Shown: positions 35,630 to 48,200 of the stretch, piece after piece
How positions within the stretch are numbered: position 1 is the first letter of the stretch
Layout: every line of letters starts with the position of its first letter
Position numbers and translations under genes: made by a program
Assembly (NCBI GenBank): GCA_033439685.1
Contig: JAUEDM010000003.1
Span: 2,386,001-2,450,000 of the forward strand
Direction of reading: 5' to 3'
Length of the DNA stretch: 64,000 nt
Origin: Apodospora peruviana
Lineage: Eukaryota; Ascomycota; Sordariomycetes; Sordariales; Lasiosphaeriaceae
The notes under the pieces: generated by a model
Told to the model about the DNA's origin: nothing
What the model saw: only the letters and a program-made list of their open reading frames with translations
Databases searched by the model: none

Positions 35630-38492
35630 ATGCAGTCCATCACTTCCGAGCCATCGTTCGACGGCGCCGCAGTTCCTCCTCCTCCTCCTCCTCCTCCTCC
35701 AGCTTCTTCTTCCTCCTCGGCAGCAGCTCCGACGACAGCGACAGCGACCACCCCGCCCAAGCGAAGGCACCGCGTCGACTCGAACCCCTCCGCGCAGTGG
35801 TCTCCCTCGAGCACGGCCCCGGATCCCAAGCGCGCCCGCTCCTTCGGCGGCAGCAGTAGTAGCGGCACATATACTACAACAGCCATGTCGGCCCGAGTTC
35901 AGGGCAAGCGGCCCGAGGTGATCGACCTCACGCACAGTGCCGCTGGTAACTCGCCCAGCTCTAGGAAGGGAGCATCATTCTCGTCAAGCGGTCAGCACCA
36001 CATAGGTGGCGCGCGCAAGCTGGTGATCAAGAACCTCAGGACGAGCGCCACGAACCCCACGCGCGCCGCGAGCGTAGACGAGTACTTTGTCGCAAAACGA
36101 AAAGAGCTCGACGACGCGCTTTCGGACATTTTCGCGTGGGGCAGCCCAGCGAAGCACGGCCTGGATCGGCTGTACCGCGGCGTCGAGGATCTGTGTCGCA
36201 AGGGCGAGGCGGCGGAGCTGGCGGAACGGCTTTGGCAACGGTGCGAGGCGCACCTGAACGGCGTCGACGTGCTGGGGAGGATCCGTAGTGATGGCGGGGT
36301 GGGGGACGATGTGGCGCTGCTGAGGAGCGTGCTGGCGCACTGGAAGGCGTGGACGGAGAAGCTGCTGGTCATCAGGTGGATTTATAGCTATTTGGACCGG
36401 AGTTTTTTGCTGAACAACAAGACGGCAATGAGGATTAATGATAAGGGGATTAGTTCCTTTCGCAGGATGGTGTTTGGGTCGAAGAAGGATCTGGCGCCGG
36501 TGCCGCCGCCGGTGGGAGGGAGAGTGCTCGCGGCCATGTGTCAGTTGGTGGACTACGACCGGAGAAATGATGAGTGTTTTGAGTCGGCGATGCTGAAGGA
36601 CTCGATCACGATGCTGAGGCTGTTTGGCGTCTACGGTAAGCAGTTTGAGCCGCAGTTCTTGGGCGAGTCACACCAATACTTCGTCAACTTCGCCGAGGAG
36701 CGCAACGTGTCGTACGGCTTGAAGGACTACATCATTGCTTGTGAGCGGCTGCTCCAGCGCGAAGACGAGCGGTGCGATGGGTACAACTTTGACAGCACGA
36801 CCAAGCGGCAGCTTCGGGACGACGCGCATGATATTCTTGTGGAAAAGTACTCGGACAAGCTGCTCGAGGGCGGCAGTGTTGGGAAGCTGCTAGATGCGAA
36901 CGACGTGGAGTCTATGAGAGCGCTGTATCGGCTGCTAAAGTTGTCTGGGATACAGAAGCGGCTCAAGGGCCCTTGGGAGGATTATATCCGGGAAGCTGGG
37001 GCGGCGATCGTTAGTGACACGACTAGGGGCGACGAAATGGTCATACGGCTGTTGGAGCTACGGCGATCACTCGATATCATGATCCGCGATGCCTTTGAAA
37101 AGGATGAGGATTTTACGTACGGCTTGCGTGAGGCATTTGGGTATTTCATCAACAACAAGAAGGTGTTGTCGAAATGGAACACGGGCACGTCAAAGGTCGG
37201 CGAGATGATCGCCAAGTACATTGATATGCTCCTTCGCGGCGGCCTCAAGACGATTCCGAAGTCGTTGCTGTCCGATAGCAAGGATCGAGCGGACGCGGAG
37301 AGGAGCGGCCTGGCAAGTACAGGCGACGAAGACGCGGAGCTTGACAGGCAACTCGACCACGGCCTGGAACTTTTCCGCTTTATTGAAGGCAAAGACGTAT
37401 TTGAGGCGTTCTACAAGAGAGATCTGGCGCGCAGGCTGCTCATGGGCCGCAGCGCCAGCCAGGATGCGGAGCGGAACATGCTCTCGAAGCTCAAAAGCGA
37501 GTGCGGGTCAAGCTTTACTCACAACCTTGAGCAGATGTTCAAGGACCAGGAACTTGCCAAGGACGAGATGAAGTCGTATAAGGAGTGGATGACAGGTACC
37601 GGTCGCACAGAGAAGAACAGCGGCGTCGATTTGACCGTCAACATCCTCTCCGCCGCGGCCTGGCCATCATACCCAGATGTACGCGTCCTCTTGCCCAAGG
37701 AAGTGCTCGAGCAGATCACCACGTTTGACAGCTACTACAAGAATAAGCACACGGGCCGACGGTTAACGTGGATGCACAATCTCGCGCACTGCGTCGTCCG
37801 TGCGCAGTTCAACCGCGGGCCAAAAGAGCTGCAGGTTAGCGCTTTCCAGGCGGTCGTGCTGGTTCTCTTCAACGATGTCGAGGATAGGGCCGTGCCCGTG
37901 CTGTCGTACGAGCAGATCTCGCAGGCGACCGGCATGGCGGGTGGCGAGCTCGAACGTACGCTCCAGAGCTTGGCCTGTGGCAAAGTACGGGTCCTGACCA
38001 AGCACCCCAAGGGCCGCGACGTCAACAAGACGGATACCTTTACTGTCAACAAAGCGTTTACGGATCCGAAATACCGCGTCAAGATCAACCAGATCCAGCT
38101 CAAGGAGACCAATGAGGAGAACCAGGAGACGCACCAGCGCGTGGCCGCCGACCGGCAGTTTGAGACGCAGGCGGCGATTGTACGCATCATGAAGAGCAGG
38201 AAGACGATGACACATCTCCAGCTGGTGACGGAGGTGATTAACCAGACGCGGAGTCGGGGCGCGCTAGATGCGGGGGATATCAAGATGAATATTGAAAAGT
38301 CAGTGATATTTTCTATTTACTTGTTTTCTGTTTACCCCCTATTTGTACCCCTTTTTTCTCTTACCAGTTGGTTTGTCGCTATACACACAAGGTCTTGGGT
38401 GAGACGAGAGAACGCTGACATGGTCACAAAACAGACTCATTGAAAAGGACTATATTGAGCGCGAGGGCGGTTCGTATACCTATCTTGCGTAG
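35630..38492 (+). CDS. cul4: cullin-4, scaffold of the CRL4 ubiquitin ligase
   Basis: Exons 35630-38298 and 38435-38492 encode 908 aa; the 136-base intron interrupts the neddylation domain close to its end. Cullin-4 holds Ddb1 at its N-terminus and Rbx1 at its C-terminus to ubiquitinate nuclear substrates, with roles in DNA repair and heterochromatin in fungi. Residues 1-140 are disordered: a polyproline run from a CCT microsatellite, then a KRARSFGG basic cluster. Cullin repeats follow, then the homology domain with FKDQELAKDEMKSYKEWM and LTVNILSAAAWPSYP. The WHB domain has IVRIMKSRKTM, where Lys855 is the predicted NEDD8 site, and ends IEREGGSYTYLA, the classic cullin terminus. The CUL4 assignment over CUL1 or CUL3 rests on the extended N-terminus and the overall pattern. 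Confidence 0.93.
35674..35700. repeat. CCT microsatellite in cul4
   Basis: About nine copies of the CCT triplet encode a polyproline run near residue 20 of cullin-4. Length variation would stay in frame. Confidence 0.8.
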
Positions 38493-41400
38493 ATGGAAAG
38501 ACAAGACAGATGAGGGCACAGCACTGCATATTCAGGGTTCCGGTGAACGCTTTTTTTTTCTCTTCTTTGCGGAGACATTTACTTGGTTGCGAGTCTTGTG
38601 TATGTGTGTGTTTGTTGTTGGAGTTGGTATTGGTTGACTGGTTGAAATGATGATGGGAGGAATGGATGATCCTATGGACTTCTTTCTTTCTTTTCAAAGG
38701 AGTAATGCGTATAGATGAATACACCACCGAGGCACCGGCAATGAACAATGCATTTGAAGAACTGAACAACTGGTCTACGAGGAATCCGCTTACTTTCCTG
38801 GATATCTATCTGCCTCCGATACCGCTGCTGCTTCTTCAATGATATATATATATATATATCCCAGAGCTGACGTGGTTCATTCATTTCAGCCTCACATCTC
38901 ACAAAATCTTGATAAAGTATTCCTTCAAAGGAATATCAAGTACAGGGCGTCGTCCCGTCCCGTTATGTCTGAGACACACGGGGTTTTCTCTGGGCTGAGG
39001 TGCGTTACCTGTCTTAGACAGAGTCTCGGTGGTGTCCATACGGCACATATGGCGAGAAAAGGATTACTGCGAGGTAGGTAGTATAATAGATTGCAATTAC
39101 TGCGATGCAACTGAACCTACCTTGCGTTGATGAAATAATTGACACCTGCCTAACCTGTAAGTGGCATACTTAATCTGTTTTATCGTTCGTTTGTTGGTGG
39201 GGAGAGTCGTATCGCATCCGCGTTCGGTTCGCATGACGGCAGAGATGCGAGTGGTTCATCACTCAGCAATCCTCCCATCTTTGTTTGTCAGTATGTCAAG
39301 ATGTTAAAGGTACGTAGTAGGTGGAGGGTTGATGGGGGCGGCAACAAGACTACAATCTCTTCGGCTCGGCTTGAATACATGAGGCGATACGACTCTGCCG
39401 TCCATCTCGGGCTGGGAGAGTGTTGTCTTTCTTGATGTATAGAGGGGACGGAGGTTATAGTCAGGAGGCGAGAGCTACCCCCAAGACTTTGCTATCGGTT
39501 TTGAGAGAGGAGTTGTCGTCGTTGTCGATCCTACCCGGAGCTGATGATGACTGGGACAAGTTATTGTTTGCTCGGTGAGAGCAATTCCTGCCCGGATGGG
39601 TCGCGACTGTAGATGCGCTGACGAGGAATTTAAAGTATCCCCGCAGTGGATAAGGTAATCAATAATCTGTAATCCGTACTGTAAATTCGAATTTGAATGC
39701 AGTCGCTTCCCCAAAACGGCCCTGGGGCGCTAAGGAGAGCCGGAACCGGTGGAGTTCAAAGGTTCCATCTCTGCCGTGCAGATCCGGCTGCTTCCTTCCA
39801 AGAAAGATTCGAAGGTCAAGGGCCTGGCCTGGCCCAAGTCTTGGCACTCAGCTCAGTGCGAATGGTTCGAGCACATGGGAAATGTTTCTGGGGAAAGACC
39901 AAGGGCAATCCATGGTTCTGAAGGATCTGCAAATTCAAGGTACGCGCAAAGCACCGTCAATGCCGTCTATTCCGCCTCGAACAAACAATCACATCCGTAT
40001 CTCAATTTGTTTGCCCTTGTCTGCCGAATAACAGTTGATGCCATCAACCAACTTCGAGCGGTTGAAGAGGACGAAAAACGCCAGGAAATTGATCCACTGA
40101 CGCGTTCAGGCCAGAACACCAGCGAACGACCGAATCGAGATCACAAGGTACCCCCGGCCCCCGCGCAGGCTTGGCGGTGACATCGAACAGGGGCACTGTT
40201 AAGGGGGAAATCTCGCTTGCACGGATATTTTTCTCTTGGGTTCCTTCGTCTTACGGTTGTGACTGGTTTGAACAAATGCAGTGTCGGCTCGTAGCTTTCG
40301 TTCCGAAATCGAAATCGAAAGGCAATCAATCGATTCCATGGCTGGTTGCTGTGTTACCTTATCACGCTGCAGTTAACTGACGAAGCGCAAAGCAGGCAAA
40401 AGGAATAATCCACAAACAAGGAATATCTCTCCAAGAAACCCTCCTCGGTCTCATATGTACCTCTACGGGCTGTACGGGGTACGCAAAGCGGTGCCAATCG
40501 GTCTGCCATCCGTCTGGCTGTCGTCAAAGATGAAATCTCAAATCGCAGGGCCAATCCAAACGCGCCGACGGGGAGGGGACGTTGGATGTCATCATCTTCC
40601 TCAGCCGCTGACCAACGCAGGTTAACCACTCGAGCGTGCCGCAGCCGCCTCGAAGCCGCCATGGAAGAAATTACGAAGCCATTTGGGGAAATATACACTC
40701 TGCGGCGACTTTCGACGGTTGCAGGCGGACAATATTCTCACTCTTGCACTCCTCATTTTTTTCAATGAGACCAGCGTTGGGGGCGTCTCCAAAGCAATTC
40801 AACTGGGAAAACAGGCGTTCAATAGACGCAATCTGATCTTTCAGCCCCATGCATCTTGACTGCATCCATGCAGCTGCCATGCTTCCTTTTCTGTCGACCA
40901 GCTGACGAGCACCGGCCGCTCTCCCGCTGGAAATAACGCGAGCTTGGTGAACACCCGCTAGCACACGCTTCCGTGATCCAGGGGTCCCTGCAGCCCGCAT
41001 TGCCTGCCATGCTCTGCTCCTAGGTCCCCCCACCCTCACACAACCGTCGCTTCGTCCATTGGCTTACGGCGGTGGGTGCGGTGCCTTGGACTGCTTGGAT
41101 GCCCGATCTGGCTTCTCTGGTCCCTGTCGACAACCACTAGCACACAATGGTGCAGCCTGTAGCGTGCGGTGCCCCTGTGCCTGTGGCATCGTGGTGACAT
41201 GGCGGCGGCGCCTGTGCTGCTGTGGATGCTGCACGATGAAGACGTTGGCGTCCGCTCAGTCCTCGTTTATTGTTCTTCATATTCTGGGCACTCGCTCCTC
41301 ACTTCGAACAGTCTGAACTTCTTGGGACTTCTTAGAATCTTCTCTGTACTTTGGCAACACCCCGCAGACCCTCTGCTTACTCCAAGCTCTCTCTTCTGCC

Positions 41401-41898
41401 CAAAGGAGCGCCGGCATTAACACGCAAATTTATATCTCTTCCAACGCTGGCTCTCATTGGTGTCCACCACTCCTCCCACACGGCAGCATCCATATTTACC
41501 CGTCAGCCCATATTGAATCCACTGGCTGTGAAGGCTGGTCCGCCACTTTCGACATCTTACCAGAGTACGAGCTCTACTGTCAGCTGCGTGTGGTCGTGGC
41601 CCTGACCGTGCCGCTTGTTTCGCTGGGCCTTCCCGTGTGGTCTGGGCTACCAGTGTTGGCTATCGATATCATTATATTAAATACCACCACTGCGCCGCCG
41701 AGCTCCCGGTTATCTAGGACAACTGACAAACACCAACCCGAAATCGACGCCGTTATCAAGATTCTACATCGACAGATATCGCGTGCCTGATCTGCCTGTC
41801 TAACCCGGTCGATCGGACTACAGTCGCTCATTGCTCTCGGATAGTTGCACAGAGGTGATGTTCCACCAACCGCCACTTGGGTACCTTGCAGCCGCGAC
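38493..41898. other. intergenic region, 3.4 kb
   Basis: This lies between cul4 and the DUF7729 gene, both on the plus strand. Frames of up to about 145 codons occur but none has a recognisable product or good splice signals. It holds an AT dinucleotide run at 38842-38859 and TAGGTAG-type motifs near 39075. The last several hundred bases are pyrimidine-rich and may be the promoter and leader of the downstream gene. Confidence 0.5.
38842..38859. repeat. AT dinucleotide microsatellite
   Basis: Nine AT units in a row lie in the 3' spacer after cul4. Confidence 0.85.
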
Positions 41899-43054
41899 AT
41901 GATGGCCTCCGATGCGTCTGCCCTACCGTCACTATCCCGGCCAAAACAACTTGCAGCGTTGTCCCGCCGCCCGCCGCCGAAACGATGGGCTATACTTTTT
42001 CTAGTCCTGGTCTGCTTTTTCTGTCAGATAGCTGCTGCCACGGCAGACGCTGCCGAGCCGGTCGAAACGCTTGAGATCGACGCCAGGATACCACTGCGGG
42101 AAAATGGGAAGTGGTTGTTTCTGTCCCAGGAGGAGCTTGACCTGCGGAGGGTAAAGAAACGCGCCCCGGCCGCAACCACAACTTTCTCAATTGCCGTCCA
42201 AACCGTCACGCAGACAAGCACCACATCGACCGTTCCGGCAAGCCCGCTTCCGAGCCCACTCGACGGTGGTCTATCTGCAAACTTTACTGGCGAGAACGGG
42301 CAGCGCAAATGTCCCCAGTTCATCAACTCATTTCTCGGAGACGAGACCTTTAAGCGATGTTACCCCTTTTCGCTACTGCTCCAGGTAAGTTATCGAGTCG
42401 GTAGAAGCAATACAAGACTACTGGCTGACTTTAATTCTTTCCACTCAGGGATCTCAATCATTCTTCAATGCCGAGAAATCACTCGTGGCCATCACACAAG
42501 TTCTGGATGCTTCATGCGCTGCCAACGCCACGTTCTGCAACGACTACATGTCTCAACTTGCCAGCAACATGACCTCTTCGGATAACTGCGGGGAGGACTT
42601 CGATTTGGGGAACTCAGTCGTCGTCAAGGCTTACAACGCCATGAGAGCCTATGCACCCATCTACACGGCTTCCTGTCTCAAGGATGCCCAGACGTCAATG
42701 TACTGCTTCGCGAACGCAGTCACCAACTTGACGAATCCCACCAACACCTACTTTTACTACCTGCCACTCAACAGAACCCTACCCGGCAGCACCGTGCCAG
42801 GCTGCAGTCAGTGTCTCCAGCAGACCATGAATGTGTTCCATGCGTCGACCGCCAACCGGAAACAGCAGATCACCTCCACGTACGAGTCGGCTGCCCAACA
42901 GGTCAACACGATCTGCGGACCCAGCTTCGTCAACGAGACTCTCGCCGACGAAGTCGTTTCCAGCGGCAGTTCGCGGAGCATACCAGCGTCGCGGCCGTCC
43001 TTTGCATTATTGGCAGCGCTCGCGGTGCTTCCGTTAATACCATGGCTCATATGA
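41899..43054 (+). CDS. DUF7729-type GPI-anchored cell-surface protein
   Basis: Exons 41899-42384 and 42449-43054 encode 363 aa; the intron is GTAAGT to CTCAG. The N-terminus has a basic stretch followed by a hydrophobic core at about residues 30-52 (WAILFLVLVCFFCQIAAA), a signal peptide or signal anchor. Mature sequence has a Thr/Ser/Pro-rich linker and then the cysteine pattern CPQFINSFLGDETFKRCYPFSLLLQ in sense, SQSFFNAEKS, and later paired cysteines (CAANATFCNDY, CSQC) with several N-glycosylation sequons. The C-terminus is a Ser-rich region plus a hydrophobic tail (about 20 residues), as for GPI attachment. This matches a fungal family known by the DUF7729 label; its function is not known. 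I chose the first of two adjacent ATGs; the second, at 41902, would only lose one residue. Confidence 0.85.
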
Positions 43055-43344
43055 GCAACAACACCTTTTATCATGTCTAATACTTGCTTTTCTTTTCCCC
43101 TTTCCGCTCGAACCACGCCTGGCTGGCTATGTCAGTCAGTAGAGCGTCATACATACATATATACGGATAATTATATACACAACGACGATATCTGCGGTCA
43201 ATACAGACATCGAGATCCACACTCACGGATTTGGCACGGACCGGTCGGGGGGACACCAAAATAAAAGCAACGGCGTCTTAACAGAACTTTTGAGCATTTT
43301 CTTCTCCTTTTCAAGGACGGACATTGGGTACGGTATCTGGTTTA

Positions 43345-43363
43345 TTCCCGGGGAACCCGGGAA
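43345..43363. repeat. short GC-rich inverted repeat
   Basis: Arms TTCCCGGG and CCCGGGAA are perfect complements around a GAA loop. It lies about 290 bases after the DUF7729 stop codon. It could form a hairpin in RNA, but no function is shown. Confidence 0.6.
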
Positions 43364-43868
43364 ATAGGAAAGGGAGTTTGGGGGATTTTAGCGGTTTATC
43401 TCATTTCCCCTTGTCGCTTCGGCAAGGTGATACATTTTGGTTTGGCTTGATTGTTTTCACGATTATCGTTTTGTAATGTTTTGATTGTCTTCAAAGAGCT
43501 CGATACCCACGCTAGCAAGCGCAAGCCATTGTGATTTTTATACTGCTATTATTTATTGCTAATTCGAACCGCGATTACATATCATGAAAACTACAGTAGA
43601 TAACCAATTGCTCTTCTTTTATCACAAACTCTCGAATGTGTTGGTGATTTTCTGCCACTTACCAAGTACACTTCACACCCTCTTGCTTTCCAGCCCAGAA
43701 AGACAATTCACCTCAAGCCTTAAGACCTCCATAGCAGGTATGGCAATCTGATATATCTCTATCAGAAGGGAATATCAGTTCACGTCGGCCAGTGGGTTGT
43801 GTGATCGATCGGGCATACACTAACCAAGATTCATATGTGCTAACAAACATCATTTCTGTACATCAAGG

Positions 43869-43886
43869 CAGCAGCAGCAGCAGCAG
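43869..43886. repeat. CAG microsatellite
   Basis: About six CAG/AGC triplets occur in spacer DNA, outside any gene I can support. Confidence 0.7.
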
Positions 43887-45139
43887 CCGGCAGAAGTTAC
43901 TTCCCTCTGGAGTTCCCCTGTAAGTGACAAGTGTCACCTTTCAACAGTTGGGACACTGGCTTGGTGTATGAAACAGCCAAGTCAAGTCATATGCTTCCCT
44001 TCGTCTGGAATCCCACCTGAATGGAGAACAGACGAGACAAAGAAAAACGGTATGATAACTACCTCTTCCGGTCAGTATACCGACTATATATCCCAAAACT
44101 AGATCCTTGGGGCAGCCAGCAACGTTCTTTCTCGAACAACAGTGTGACGTGGCCTTGCTTCAGTCCGCTTTTCCTACCTTGGAAGACGGTCTCGGGATTA
44201 AGATCCCCAGGAAGAAAGCTACCTAAGCGTGTATAGCAGGAGACGAGAGACGGGATATTCTCCTAAAACTGTACGTACTCACAGTCCTAATCCAAACCTA
44301 GGTGAAGCCATGTCCTCCATACAGTAGCCCGCAGGAGAGGAGGATCACCGAGCTTTCCTCTGGGATGGCCAGATGATATCGCGTGAGTGGGTGGCCTGCA
44401 TCACCGTCATACTAAACGGTTGTTGGGCTGTCGAGTTCGTCCTACTGATTTATCTACAGAAACTAATCATATTACACACAAGAAAGCAGTCAGCCATATA
44501 AAGATTAATTTTGCATCGCCCTACGATAAAAGCAGATGAGCACGGTTAAGACCTGGTAAACACCTCAAAGGATAGAGCCGTGATCATATTGCCAGTTAGT
44601 TGCCACATTCGATATCTATAAAAGACAAACATCTACTCTCAGCAAACCTGGGGATTCAATCTGTTTACAGGAAAGCCGCTCTCTCACTGCCACCCCTGAT
44701 TTATGTTCCAATTCTCAGAAAGAGGTTCATCCTCCCGCGAGCATTAGGATCATAATGAGAAACAGAGAGTTTACCTAGGTACTCAATGGTCACTGCTGCA
44801 AGGACCGAAACTAGTATTTTCACCCACTGTTCTCAGATCCAAGTAAATATAAGACAGACACAAAACCACTGCTATAAGGTAGCTATTTTATTTAAACCTT
44901 TGTCTCTTCCTTCATAAGACAGATCACCATCAAAGACTGCATTATAGCTCACCCGCGCCTTTGCTCAGGTTCGGCAAACCCCCCAATCCCAATTGTAGAC
45001 GCCTTGTTCACGGCAGGTCTTTCTTAGGAGTATCTCTCCTCAATGGAAAAGGAACATTCAAGATAGTTGTCGAGATTTGTTGACAAGAGCAAGTGGTATA
45101 TAAAAGTGCAAACCCTGGAGCAATAACATCAAATGAGTG

Positions 45140-45211
45140 GGTCCGCTGGCTCAATGGCAGAGCGTCTGACTACGAATCAGGAGGTTCCAGGTTCGACCCC
45201 TGGGTGGATCG
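45140..45211 (+). tRNA. tRNA-Arg (anticodon ACG)
   Basis: The 72 bases fold as a full cloverleaf. The acceptor stem pairs GGTCCGC with GTGGATC (two G-U pairs), the D arm is GCTC/GAGC, the anticodon stem is TCTGA/TCAGG with loop CTACGAA, and the T arm is CCAGG/CCTGG around TTCGACC. The anticodon ACG is at 45172-45174 and, after the usual A-to-I change, reads CGU, CGC and CGA arginine codons. Box A (TGGCTCAATGG) and box B (GGTTCGACCCC) of an internal RNA polymerase III promoter are present. There is no intron. A T run follows directly. Confidence 0.96.
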
Positions 45212-45215
45212 TTTT
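45212..45215 (+). terminator. RNA polymerase III T-run terminator
   Basis: Four T residues follow the tRNA directly, with a second T run a few bases on. This is the normal Pol III stop signal. Confidence 0.75.
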
Positions 45216-48200
45216 CGTTTTTCACTTTTTCCTATTCTTTTTCATCTTTCGCACCACCTAAAGTAATAATGGAATAATAATGCTCTTTCACTTTATTATA
45301 CTATCTATGTTTATTCCTTAAATATCCAATTAGGAAAGTTTGATTCGTACTTGTTGCGCCTAACTGAAGTAACAATCACAAACTAAGAGTACCTATCCAC
45401 GATCTACTCAGCTGTTCAACACCCAAGCAAGATAACTTACCTATCGGTCAAGGAGATGAGAGAGTTCACATGACTTAAGCTTTCCATTGGCAAGTCTAAC
45501 ATCGACGCCATTCATTATCCTTTGCTGCTCCCCGGCTAGCCGTGGTTCTGTGAATGCTTTATTGATGGCGGTGGCATAGATATCTATCACAGTATCGTCC
45601 CCAAGACTTAAAGATATGGTACATACACAATAACAAATTCACACCTTGACAGAGCCAGAGCAGAAATGCAAGACACCATCAACCCAACTCCAAACCCCCC
45701 AAAACCCCCCCGCGGAGGCTTCAAAGACAACAAAAGCCAAACATCTGCAACCAGTGAACATCGTAGCTGTTAAGAAGCTCAAACTCACGTCCTTACTTAT
45801 CAAAGACAAAACATCCGCCTCCAGGGAGCAGTTTATTCGGCCCTCGCGGGAATAACCGTTACTATTGCTATAAACAGCGGATAAAAACCGTCGGGACTAG
45901 AGACGAGGACGGCTTGCTTCACTTGCAAGCAACATGCCAGGGACAAAACTGGTAATCGATGCCCATCCGCATGACTTGGTTGGTTAGGTAAGTACCAGCC
46001 ACTCGCCATGTTTATGCCCCATCTCTCAACAATCCAACAAACCGAACTCATCGATCGACACGAGAGGTGGTGGGCCACTCGCACTCCTCGCCGGCCAGAG
46101 ACATAACCAACCGCAATAATCACCAGGATGAGAGTGGCCTCCTCCAAGTTGCCTGGCATTGTCAGCACCGATATTCACAGTCCACAGGCATAATAACAGC
46201 AAGAGAGGGAGGAAGACAGCCGGGCTGAGCCAGTCTAGTCCGTCTAGTCTGGTTCCAGGCAGACGGTCAGACAAGACAGGAAACGCGACGACACATCATG
46301 CCGTCTGTCCGCAGGTTCCGGGTGTACCCTCGAGCTTCGGATTCACAACATGCCGCTAGCGAACGCCACCTTCACGGCTCTGGTGGCTACTTGACCTTCG
46401 TTTCACTCTCTCTTTTTTCCCGAGCTGGTGGCTCACTGTGATGACGACAACGACGACACGGCCCGGGCGGTGATCAGACGAAACTCCAGGACAAACGGAC
46501 TGATATGTGGCGAGCGATTGTGGCAACAACGAGAAAAATGTGCCATCATGGAAAGGAGGATACACCTCCGCCACCTCATACTAATATCTACCAGGCTAGG
46601 CGTCCAAAGTGTAGTCGATACTTGTCCAGCAGTAGAGAACAGAATACTCCGAGTTCTTCATGCACTGTGCTGAATACGAAGAGGTACAAGCTTCTCGCCT
46701 CGAGGGCTATATGGTGGATAAAGTCCACATCACATCCCAAACTTTCTCGAGGCTGGATCAGTGTTGAAGCCCACCCCAGTGACGGGCTATCGGCATCAAC
46801 ACGCGCGACGACATGCTCCGCCAGACCCCGACAGCGATCGTATATTGGAGTCAGGTGCGGAATCGTAATGCAGGCTGTCTCGTCTTTGTCCTCGTCTCTG
46901 GGAGCATATGCGTAAGCCGGCAAGCTTTATAATTGCATTCCAGGGCAAAATCAAGCCAGAAATGACTGCGCCGGACCTTCACTGGAGCTAGCTGCTGCGA
47001 GTTTTTCCCTCATCAACTTGTCCCCGGAATTGTTCTTGTGGGGAGAGAACGCAAAGACCAGCGCGATACCCGATTTCAGAACGAGCCAGCCATATCGTGC
47101 CGGGAAACCAATATCTTACGGCAGGTGTGTGCTGGGTTGGGCTATTTTCCAATTAGCATGTCTCCTGAGACAGCAGTGATACGAACGGAGACGACCCCTT
47201 CGACACCCAGACGACTTCATCCGGCCTCTCACCGAGGATATTTTGAATAAGAGTACTGGAAAGTATTCGCCGATCCCCAATCGCATCTAACCGATCAAGT
47301 ACCCCCTTAAGTTCCCCCTGGGGAAGATTTCTGGACTTTGTGCAACCACGTCCGCCTCTGCGAGTCGGGTGATCGTCCGGTGAAAAGGAGGGAATTACAT
47401 TCCCCTGTATTTGACGCATAGGAAAATCAAAGTGCTTCGTCCAATGGCGGCGATGCATCGTCATATCAGCCTGCTCTGCTTGCTCATACCAACGAATTTG
47501 ACCGCGAGGGAACCGGAATGGTCCCTGCACGGCAGTCAAAGGTGGGTGACTGTTCCCAGGGGATGGATGCCGTATATTGGATCTGGACCTGCCTTGCCGT
47601 CGAGGTCCGGTCACGGGATCACCATATTCGAGCAGAACGTCATGGTTACCCGTCGGAGCGAGAATCGGCCTGGTCGCCGCAAGCAGCAACAGGTAACGTT
47701 GCAGATCATGGCCTCCAAGCCGAAAAGGACCCTTTGTGATTAAACTCCAGTCGGCCAGAGACGTAATAAAGTTGGTTCCCGGTTGAGACAGCCGAGGACG
47801 ACGGGCTGGTAATTCACTTGGAACAACTCCCGCATAGGTTTCTTGTGACGGCAATGAACACTAGTTCTTTCCAGGAACCTGGAGGACCTTATATTAGGCG
47901 ACGCATATTAATGGTGCAACCATGAGCTTCTCTGCTCCTCACTGGTCGGTAGCTGAACTCCCGATATGAAGCCGAATGAAGATACTGTGTCAGCCAAGGG
48001 TGGTTAGTTAGTATGTGATGGGAACAGGCGATCAAGAGACTATAGATTTACCCGGGTTCTGAGTCTCGTCTATCGTACAGCCCCTGTTCGCCAGATCTGT
48101 CATCTCGGGAGTCCTGGTCTCAAGCTCACAAGCTGCGCAGACAAGGCGATACAATGGCCAGATGACTGGAATTATTAGCGACTATAACCGCCGACAACCC

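Larger units (their letters stand above)
43055..45139. other. start of a gene desert, before the tRNA
   Basis: This is 3' sequence of the DUF7729 gene followed by spacer. No gene is visible. It holds a GC-rich hairpin at 43345-43363, a CAG run near 43869-43886, ACCTAGGT at 44296-44303 and TACCTAGGTA at 44772-44781. Confidence 0.5.

Noticed and set aside
11877..38492. A functional genome-maintenance gene cluster (mip1, RING, tel1, cul4).
   Set aside because: The genes face different ways, act in different compartments and show no shared promoter beyond normal divergent pairs. Chance neighbours explain it.
47153..47854. A 233-codon open frame on the minus strand in the gene desert.
   Set aside because: It opens without an ATG near its start, has no known motif and no homologue that I recognise. 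It looks like chance in GC-balanced DNA.
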